From positions 1 through 6,408 of the forward strand of contig CAJUCQ010000040.1 in the NCBI GenBank assembly GCA_910584905.1: 6,408 nucleotides of DNA, in the 5' to 3' direction. A program made the position numbers and the translations under genes. Under the pieces are notes generated by a model. The model saw only the letters and a list, made by a program, of their open reading frames with translations, had not been told where the DNA came from and did not search any database. This document shows, one piece after another, positions 1 through 5,081 of this stretch; position 1 is the first letter of the stretch, and the number at the start of each line of letters is the position of its first letter. The DNA comes from an uncultured Muribaculaceae bacterium (GTDB lineage: Bacteria > Bacteroidota > Bacteroidia > Bacteroidales > Muribaculaceae).

Positions 1-106
1 AGCCGCTATCTGCCTAAATTGAAAATTGTTTAATTTGGCTTAATATCAGTATATTAGTATATAATTGAATTTAATCCGATTGATAAAAATTTAACGTTTA
101 TATTGC

Positions 107-120
107 TGGTGGCACCACCA
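107..120 (+). other. Short GC-rich inverted repeat before the terminator
   Basis: TGGTGG and CCACCA form an inverted repeat separated by two bases, directly abutting the terminator stem that starts at 120. It may be an extra hairpin at the 3' end of a transcript entering from the left, or a protein-binding site near the element boundary. Only the symmetry is visible; no function is assigned. Confidence 0.4.
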
Positions 121-152
121 AGGCCGTGAAGTTGATGCTTTGCGGCCTTTTT
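120..152 (+). terminator. Rho-independent terminator, plus strand
   Basis: AAGGCCG (120-126) pairs perfectly with CGGCCTT (143-149), with a possible inner AAG/CTT pairing, and the 3' arm runs into a T tract (148-152). It would end a transcript coming from left of the window and so insulate the integrase from outside transcription. The gene it serves is not in the window. Confidence 0.7.
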
Positions 153-183
153 AATTTACTTATTATCAGGCGGTTAGTTGGTG

Positions 184-191
184 TATTTTTG
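184..191 (+). promoter_or_regulatory. Putative Bacteroidetes -7 box for the integrase
   Basis: TATTTTTG is an exact match to the Bacteroides -7 consensus TAnnTTTG and lies downstream of the plus-strand terminator and about 90 nt before the integrase ATG. No convincing TTTG -33 element is present at the usual 19-21 nt spacing, so this is a weak or regulated promoter at best. The implied 5' leader of roughly 85 nt contains both inverted repeats listed below. Confidence 0.4.
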
Positions 192-229
192 GGCCGTCAT
201 AACGCTGAGTTTGCGGGCCAACACTCGCA

Positions 230-240
230 CTGAGGCTCAG
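230..240. promoter_or_regulatory. 11-bp interrupted palindrome in integrase leader
   Basis: CTGAG-G-CTCAG is a perfect 5+1+5 inverted repeat. A further GCTGAG at 204-209 could pair with the CTCAGC at 236-241, giving two mutually exclusive stems. Its position between the putative promoter and the integrase start suits an operator or a recombinase/excisionase site, but that is inference from location only. Confidence 0.3.
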
Positions 241-246
241 CAAGTT

Positions 247-274
247 AAAAAAAAGGCCGTTTTCAAAACGGACC
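247..274 (-). terminator. Minus-strand rho-independent terminator in the integrase leader
   Basis: CCGTTTT (257-263) and AAAACGG (265-271) form a stem, extended by GG/CC at the base with a bulge, and eight A residues at 247-254 become a T8 tract on the minus strand. Read leftward this is a strong intrinsic terminator. No minus-strand gene ends nearby; the closest is at 1448, so it would stop transcripts that have crossed the integrase in antisense. On the plus strand the same stem sits 12 nt before the integrase ATG and could hinder its translation. Confidence 0.65.
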
Positions 275-283
275 AACACTGCT

Positions 284-1435
284 ATGCCCAAAGTAACAAT
301 TACTCTCAGGAAGGGGCGCCGTCCTGATTCTCCCAGAAGTTTGTGCGCCGTTCTACGGTTAGGCTCTGAAAAAATCCGTATTTCCCTCGGAGTATCCGTC
401 GAACAAAGTAAGTGGGACCCCCGAAAAGAGCGGGTTCTCGGTCGCGGCAAGGCCGTCGATGATACAAATCTTATAATCTCCAATGCTAAGGCCAAAATAA
501 CGGAAATACTTGTGCGTGCGCGCCTGCTCAATCAGGAACTAACGCGCGAGGTCTTTATGGCTCAGTATCGTTGTCCCGGATCGGCGGGTTCATTCTTCGG
601 GTATGTCGTTCGGTATGATGAGCGCGTTAAGGATTCTCTACAGTGGGAGACGCGGCGTCATCACGCGGCGGCTATCCGCAAGCTCAAGGAGTACGCCCCG
701 GGCCTCCGGCTTGAAGACGTTACGCACGAGTTTTTGAATAAGTACGCCGTATATCTACGCGATGAGCTGCACAATGTCTCGGGGACAGTCCGCAAGAATT
801 TGAGTGTTATATGCGTCTATATAAAGGCCGCACTTCGTGACGGCCTTTTGCGGTCGGACCCGTTTGCGATGTATAAGCTGCCACGCGCCCAGCCGGTCCG
901 TGTGTTCCTCGTAGAAGATGAGTTGCGGCGTCTGCTCCAGCTTTACACGGAGGAGGTATTGCCGGAGAACGAACAGGATGTGCTCCGATTCTTTCTCTTT
1001 ATGACTTTTACCGGGATGCACATCAGCGACGCCCGCTCGCTTCAGATAGCTCAAATTTATGACGGAGAAATCCACTATCAGCGCATGAAGACGAGAATTA
1101 ACGTCAGTGTACCGCTGTCGTCACCGGCGCTCAAGCTCGTGGAGTATTATCGGGCCAAGCGATTTAGAGGGCCTTTGTTTGTGAAGCTGCCGACGGACCA
1201 AGCCTTCAACCGCACGATAAAGCGGATTTGCGAGAGGGTGGGTATCACAAAGGCCGTAAGTGCCAAAGCCGCCCGCCACACTTTTGCGACACTGTACTAT
1301 AAAAAGAACGGCGGCGACCTCGGCACTCTTGCAAAGCTACTCGGGCATAATTCAATAAACAGCACGATGGTCTATGCTCACATAACGAACGACCTCCGGC
1401 GCGCCGGTGTGTCGGCTTTTGACGGGATGCTTTAA
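284..1435 (+). CDS. Tyrosine recombinase / phage-type integrase
   Basis: This 383-aa protein is a site-specific tyrosine recombinase that would cut and rejoin DNA at the element's attachment sites. Residues 1 to about 90 resemble the Arm-DNA-bind_5 arm-site binding domain (residues 34-44, SLGVSVEQSKW). Residues about 100-200 form the SAM-like core-binding domain, and about 205-380 the catalytic domain. Visible active-site positions are K269 in RMKTR, R331 and H332 in ARHTFAT, H355 in LLGHNS, and the nucleophile Y364 in TMVYAHI. Two canonical positions differ: the first catalytic arginine of the TGxR motif is H246 (TGMHISDAR), with R251 nearby, and the first position of HxxR is K328. IntDOT of CTnDOT is also known to lack the first arginine, so this need not mean inactivity. 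Length and domain order are full, and the ATG at 284 begins exactly at the arm domain. The gene converges on the fibre operon with a 12-nt gap. Confidence 0.93.
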   Translation: MPKVTITLRKGRRPDSPRSLCAVLRLGSEKIRISLGVSVEQSKWDPRKERVLGRGKAVDDTNLIISNAKAKITEILVRARLLNQELTREVFMAQYRCPGSAGSFFGYVVRYDERVKDSLQWETRRHHAAAIRKLKEYAPGLRLEDVTHEFLNKYAVYLRDELHNVSGTVRKNLSVICVYIKAALRDGLLRSDPFAMYKLPRAQPVRVFLVEDELRRLLQLYTEEVLPENEQDVLRFFLFMTFTGMHISDARSLQIAQIYDGEIHYQRMKTRINVSVPLSSPALKLVEYYRAKRFRGPLFVKLPTDQAFNRTIKRICERVGITKAVSAKAARHTFATLYYKKNGGDLGTLAKLLGHNSINSTMVYAHITNDLRRAGVSAFDGML

Positions 1436-1447
1436 GAGGTCGGCGGG

Positions 1448-1888
1448 TCAGGCCGTCGTGTCATTGCTGAGGGCGTCTTCTTCGGCGATTTCTCTTGCGG
1501 CTTGCGTTTTGCAATAGGCTCGATATGCGGCGAATGCGGCGTATTCTTCCATGTGGAGGGCAGCGGCATCGCCGTCGGCGGCGTCGAGGGTGAGCGGTGC
1601 GGCGCCTGCGGGAGTGCCTATAAGGTTGTGAACGAGGGCGAGTTCGTCGTCGAGGCTGTAGCGCAGGCGTATGCGGCTCACGATTGCTTGGTGGTAGCGT
1701 TCCCGGCGTCGGGCGGCGGCTTCGGCGTCGGAGCGTGCGGCGAGCATGGCGCCGTATTCGTCGAGGGTGATTTCTTCGAAGTCGTCGGGGTCAACGTTGC
1801 CGCTGTAGCCTTTTCCGTAGGAGTCGTCGCTGATGCGGTGGAGGATTTTGCCCTCGTCGGGTAGGATGGTGTTGGGTTTTACAATCAT
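1448..1888 (-). CDS. Conserved small phage protein, possible fibre accessory/chaperone
   Basis: A 146-aa acidic, alanine-rich soluble protein with no signal peptide or membrane segment. An N-terminal part (1-45) has a DFEEITLDEYGAMLAAR motif, followed by a charged helical stretch (50-75, likely coiled coil), the motif RYSLDDELAL (76-85) and another helical segment (112-137). Proteins with an RYSLxDELAL motif next to a short helical tail are, from memory, common as the last gene after fibre genes in Bacteroidales prophages; their biochemical role is not established. It starts 25 nt after the stop of the fibre-like gene upstream and is the last gene of the minus-strand operon. By analogy with small genes that follow phage fibre genes it could assist fibre folding or attachment, but that is inference from position. 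A residue stretch of about 90-110 rich in G, A, D looks like an insertion within the otherwise helical C-terminus. Confidence 0.75.
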   Translation of the reverse strand: MIVKPNTILPDEGKILHRISDDSYGKGYSGNVDPDDFEEITLDEYGAMLAARSDAEAAARRRERYHQAIVSRIRLRYSLDDELALVHNLIGTPAGAAPLTLDAADGDAAALHMEEYAAFAAYRAYCKTQAAREIAEEDALSNDTTA

Positions 1889-1913
1889 GTTTCGGTGTAT
1901 TTTTTGGTGTTGT

Positions 1914-2851
1914 TCAGGCGTCGGGGTCGGCGCTGATGAATGTTATTTTATTTTCTGCGGCGGTGAGCATCACGGCGTGCCATTCGGCGTTGTTTTCGTC
2001 GGCGAGCTTGGCGAATACGTCGGGATGTACGGTGGCTGACGCTGCCGCTTTGTCGGCGCTGACGGCGAGTGTTTTCACCGAGGCGAGGCTCAGCCGCGGC
2101 GACCAGCGCAAATCATATACAGCCTGCGGGCGCGTCCCGTAGAGTCCGCCGAAGCGCACTTCTTCGAGGGCGGTGCATCCTCTGAAAGCGGTGGCGTCGG
2201 GGAGGGCCGCGCCCAAGTCGCCCGCGTCGCGCAGGGCCGTGCATCCGTCGAAAGTTCCGGCGAAGGTCGAGCCGTTGCCGGCGTACGCTCCGTAGTAGCT
2301 TCGGAAGGCCACGACTTCGACGGAGGTGTTGTTGCGGAAAGTGTCTTTGTAGACGGCGCCGAGGCCGAGTACTTTTGTCGGGAAGTATGTGCGCCGGGAC
2401 ACTCCGCGACTCTGGGCGATGCTTTTCCAGCCGAAGCCGTACAGTTCTTTGGGGTCGCAATTGGCCTCAAGGTGCGACACGGTGAGGATGTCGATGGCTT
2501 CGTCAGCGGTGATGTCTTTGATGCCGTTAAGCTCGAAGAAGCCCGTATCTTCATTGTATCGCCCGACAGGCTTGTCGCCCCAATGGCTGACGTCGTATTG
2601 TCGGCAGACGGCATTCCACGTGTCGATGATAGCCTGCGGCGGTCGAGTCCAAGCGGCGTCGGCCTTTTCGATTTCGGCCTTTTCGGCGGGCGTGACTTCG
2701 CGGAAGTTTTCAGGCGGGATGCCGTGCGGGAGAGTCATGCGGGTGGCGAATGTATGGAAATTAGTCGCTTGCGACTGAGTGAGGAAATTACCCCCCCCCC
2801 AGCGTATATCGTTGTGAATGAATGTATTGCGTTTTGCTGTAAGTCTGTCAT
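1914..2851 (-). CDS. Second fibre-like LRR protein, frame broken at a G10 tract
   Basis: A putative tail-fibre/receptor-binding protein whose reading frame is interrupted. The likely start ATG (2849-2851) is 12 nt after the previous stop and begins MTDLQQNAIHSF, but this frame ends after 38 codons at 2735. The long downstream frame runs from the G tract to 1914: a conserved module with NFLTQSQATNFHTFATR, then PPENFREVTPAEK and an RPPQAIIDTWNAVC segment, a YNEDTGFFELNGIKDI motif, then BspA-like LRR units (TFDGCTALR, AFRGCTALEEVRF) and a tail ending VHPDVFAKLADENN. That C-terminal part is paralogous to the end of the preceding 735-aa protein. One extra base between ATG and tract joins the frames into 312 aa; the G10 at 2791-2800 is the obvious slippage site. 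An alternative repair is one more A at the A4 run (2832-2835), which would give NTFIHNDIRW directly before the glycines. Without repair, translation could begin at the internal ATG at 2738 (274 aa). Confidence 0.75.
2735..2738 (-). promoter_or_regulatory. ATGA overlap: OFF-frame stop with internal start
   Basis: On the minus strand the stop codon TGA of the 38-codon upstream frame overlaps, as ATGA, an ATG that is in frame with the long fibre reading frame. Such four-base overlaps commonly allow terminating ribosomes to restart. The restart product would begin MTLPHGIPPENF and lack the NFLTQ module. Whether it is used is unknown. Confidence 0.4.
2791..2800 (-). repeat. G10 homopolymer, candidate slipped-strand switch
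   Basis: Ten consecutive C on the plus strand, G10 in the sense strand of the fibre-like gene, located about 50 nt after its ATG. With 10 G the ATG frame exits into a stop 38 codons from the start; with 8 or 11 G it continues into the 1914 frame. A run this long is not expected by chance in 6.4 kb (rough estimate a few percent). Homopolymer miscount in sequencing is the main competing explanation. Confidence 0.85.
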
Positions 2852-2863
2852 AGCTGTAAAGTG

Positions 2864-5071
2864 TCAAACTGTTGCGAAAGAGATGTTTTTTGCGGAAGCC
2901 GTCTCCGTCAGGGCCATCCATTCGGCGAGTTCTTCGGGCGTGAGCGCGGCGGCGGCCTCGTTGGTTGTGTCGCCCGTGAGCTTTGCGAACGTGTCGGGGT
3001 GGACGGTGATTGTAATGAGGTTGGAGCCTGCGCGCCGGGCCGTTATGTATTTCAGCGAGGCGAGATTGAGCTTTCGGCTTGATTTGAAAGAGATGCCGGT
3101 ACATAAGGCGTTTAGCTCGACGTATTCAAGAGCCGTGCACCCCCCAAACATTTCCACCGTATTTTTCACACTCCCCACATAGAGGTTGTAAACCGTCCGC
3201 AACTTGGAGCAGTGCACAAACATTTCCTGACACGACAGCGGATTACACGAGGCAAAGCGCACCGTCTCCAGCGCCCTCCAGTAGAGAAACATCTTATCAA
3301 AGCTCCCGGTGCCTTCGCCGCCGTTTTTCTGATAGATAGGAAAGACCGTGCGCAGGCTTGACTCAGACACGCCGAAAAGCTCCCACTTGTTGCGCCCGTG
3401 TCCGGGCGTTATGAACCGCGTAAGCGGAGCATAAGCCAGCATTGCTTTGGCCTCGTCGAGTCCGATGTCGGTGATGCCGTTACACTCGAAAAGACGTGTC
3501 TGCCGATTATATCCGCCCGCGCGTACAGGCTCGGGGATGGATTGGATATGGCACACACAGTAGGCGTTGAATTGGTCTATCACCCACGCGTTGCGGGCAT
3601 CGTCGGCGTCCAGCTCATCGACGAGGCGCACAAGCTCAAAGCCCGTGTCCTCCGTGCCGCGCACACGGTAAAGCGCGCCCCCGGCGCGATAAAGGCGGTC
3701 AGTCCGCGGGATGGCCGGGCCGTTGCCCGGGAATGTGTGATATTCCTCATTTTCGGGGTAACGCCAAGAGCCTTCCGCGTACTCCAAAAAGCATGAGATT
3801 TGCGAGTCCCACACAATCATCCCCACGCTCGGCTCGTCAACTTCCTCGCGGCTCGTGTACACCCCGTCGAATGGATATATTCCCGCCTCGCGTCGGTGCG
3901 CGGCCACCCGTGAGGCCATACCGTTGGCGATACCATTCATCGTCGACTCAAGCAAGCGCTGCACGCTTTGGAGGTCATCGGCGTTGACAATTCGGCGCAA
4001 AGAAGCATTCTTGACGATATAGAACCCTTGGCCGAGGCGGAATATTCGGTCCGACTTCGCCCCTCCGTCGGGAGTGTTGTAATCGCTTCCGGCCGCAACC
4101 CACTCGTCGGTCCGCGTCTTCATCATAAACGTCGCCGGACCGTTTACGAAAACGACCGCCCCCTCGGCATAATCGTCGGCCACGTCATCGAGCGTCGAAG
4201 TCGATTCAAAGCCGTGAAAAGGATATATTCCGATGTCCGCGGCTTTGGCCTCAATCCGCAGGCTCAGGGCGTCGCAGTTTGCCTCGCGCCGCTTTTGCTC
4301 CGTGCGTATCGCCTCGGCGTTGTCGCCGATAGCCGCGGTGACGTCCCGCCAATCCTCTTCGTCGACTAGGCGCACGAGGTCGAAGCCCGAGTCCTCCGAG
4401 CCGCGTATGCGGTAAAGCGCGCCGCCGGCGCGATAAAGGCGGTCAGTCCGCGGGATGGCGCCTTCGTGGCCCTGCAAGCAAAAATCCTCTCCGGCGTCGG
4501 TCCACGCGTTCTCGTCGAGATCCGCGCACTCCATGAAGCACGAGCGTGACTTGTCCCAAAGGACCTGCCCCTCATACTCGGCGTCAAGCATATCGACGTC
4601 CGCGCAATATCCGTCGAAGGGATATACTCCCGCCTCGCGCCGGTGCGCGGCCACACGGGCCGAAATCGTACGATTGAGCAAGTCGAGAAGATTTTCGTCA
4701 TCCTTGAGACCTTGTAAAAAGCGTAAGATTTCGTTAAAATTGTCGATAGCGCGCGAGGCGTTCTCGCCCGTGAGCGCGTCGATGGCCGCCGTGTTGGCGT
4801 CGGCGGCTTGCCGGACTGCTTTCAGCGATTCGTTAACTTGCGAGAGAGCGTATGTCAGCGTGTCAATTGTTGAGCTGAGAGCCGCGTCTGCAGCCTGTCG
4901 TTGCGCCCGTTCAAGGTCGAGTTCCGCCGAGGCGTCAAGCAACTCCCTGTAGTTGTCGCTGAAGTGTTCGAGCACGGCGGCCAGCATCGTATTTGTGACA
5001 CTCTCCGGCTCTTCGGTACTTTTTATTTTAAGGATAAGGCCGTCAATAAACTCTTGATTAAATTGAGCCAT
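2864..5071 (-). CDS. Modular tail-fibre-like protein with three repeats and LRR-like C-terminus
   Basis: A 735-aa protein, probably a phage tail fibre or other tail-attached adhesin. Residues 1-45 form a short N-terminal module (SVTNTMLAAVLEHFSDNY), likely the attachment end. About 45-135 is alanine-rich heptad sequence predicted to be a trimeric or dimeric coiled coil. Three repeat units follow at about 138-238, 275-363 and 387-487; the first and third share AAHRREAG(V/I)YPFDG, IPRTDRLYRAGGALYR and a GF(D/E)LVRLVDE end, while the middle one is diverged (GIYPFHG, SDRIFRLGQGFYIV). Residues 492-735 carry a GGYNRQTRLFECNGITDI motif, BspA-like LRR units (MFGGCTALEYVEL) and the VHPDTFAKLTGD tail shared with the next gene. 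No signal peptide or transmembrane segment is visible. The start at 5071 was chosen because it follows the upstream stop by 10 nt and begins the conserved MAQFNQEF; an in-frame ATG at 5185 lies inside the upstream gene. Fibre function is inferred from architecture and context. Confidence 0.82.
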   Translation of the reverse strand: MAQFNQEFIDGLILKIKSTEEPESVTNTMLAAVLEHFSDNYRELLDASAELDLERAQRQAADAALSSTIDTLTYALSQVNESLKAVRQAADANTAAIDALTGENASRAIDNFNEILRFLQGLKDDENLLDLLNRTISARVAAHRREAGVYPFDGYCADVDMLDAEYEGQVLWDKSRSCFMECADLDENAWTDAGEDFCLQGHEGAIPRTDRLYRAGGALYRIRGSEDSGFDLVRLVDEEDWRDVTAAIGDNAEAIRTEQKRREANCDALSLRIEAKAADIGIYPFHGFESTSTLDDVADDYAEGAVVFVNGPATFMMKTRTDEWVAAGSDYNTPDGGAKSDRIFRLGQGFYIVKNASLRRIVNADDLQSVQRLLESTMNGIANGMASRVAAHRREAGIYPFDGVYTSREEVDEPSVGMIVWDSQISCFLEYAEGSWRYPENEEYHTFPGNGPAIPRTDRLYRAGGALYRVRGTEDTGFELVRLVDELDADDARNAWVIDQFNAYCVCHIQSIPEPVRAGGYNRQTRLFECNGITDIGLDEAKAMLAYAPLTRFITPGHGRNKWELFGVSESSLRTVFPIYQKNGGEGTGSFDKMFLYWRALETVRFASCNPLSCQEMFVHCSKLRTVYNLYVGSVKNTVEMFGGCTALEYVELNALCTGISFKSSRKLNLASLKYITARRAGSNLITITVHPDTFAKLTGDTTNEAAAALTPEELAEWMALTETASAKNISFATV
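3611..3913 (-). repeat. Fibre repeat unit 3
   Basis: This segment encodes residues 387-487 of the 735-aa protein and is the closest match to unit 1: AAHRREAGIYPFDG at its start, IPRTDRLYRAGGALYRVRG and GFELVRLVDE at its end. The middle (about residues 404-450) is divergent between the units, while the flanks are nearly identical. Confidence 0.8.
3667..3715 (-). repeat. 49-bp direct repeat, copy 2
   Basis: Matches 4411-4459 at 48 of 49 positions by eye, the one difference being C versus G on the plus strand. It encodes the AIPRTDRLYRAGGALYR segment. Identity extends to silent positions. Confidence 0.85.
3983..4249 (-). repeat. Fibre repeat unit 2 (diverged)
   Basis: Encodes residues 275-363. 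It keeps the GIYPFHG opening, a central WVAAGSDYNTPDGG comparable to the W...F region of the other units, and SDRIFRLGQGFYIVKNASLRRIV in place of TDRLYRAGGALYRIRG...LVRLV. The DNA is no longer similar over long stretches, so it is an older copy than units 1 and 3. Confidence 0.65.
4358..4660 (-). repeat. Fibre repeat unit 1
   Basis: Encodes residues 138-238, beginning RVAAHRREAGVYPFDG and ending GFDLVRLVDE. Flanks match unit 3 closely in DNA and protein; the core (about 155-200) has its own sequence with WDKSRSCFMEC, aligned to WDSQISCFLEY of unit 3. Confidence 0.8.
4411..4459 (-). repeat. 49-bp direct repeat, copy 1
   Basis: Partner of 3667-3715, 744 bp apart in the same orientation. Recombination between them would remove or add one repeat pair in frame, since 744 is divisible by three. 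Confidence 0.85.
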
Positions 5072-5081
5072 GATAATGTAG

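Noticed and set aside
1..283. tRNA gene or CRISPR array at the left edge
   Set aside because: No cloverleaf arms or T-loop motif could be built, and no regularly spaced repeats exist; the hairpins are better explained as terminators.
1502..1864. Plus-strand open frame of 120 codons opposite the small minus-strand gene
   Set aside because: Gly/Val/Ala-rich composition with no recognisable motif; it mirrors codon bias of the real minus-strand gene.
2852..3104. Extension of the second fibre frame upstream to an ATG at 3104
   Set aside because: This part overlaps the end of the 735-aa gene in another frame and reads as an Arg/His-rich low-complexity sequence typical of a shadow frame.
2472..3182. 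Plus-strand open frame of 236 codons across the two fibre genes
   Set aside because: It lies antisense to motif-bearing protein on the other strand and passes through the G/C tract and gene junction without any recognisable domain.
1914..5071. Diversity-generating retroelement target in the fibre genes
   Set aside because: No reverse transcriptase, template repeat or adenine-biased variable repeat pair is visible; the repeats found differ in blocks, not at A positions.
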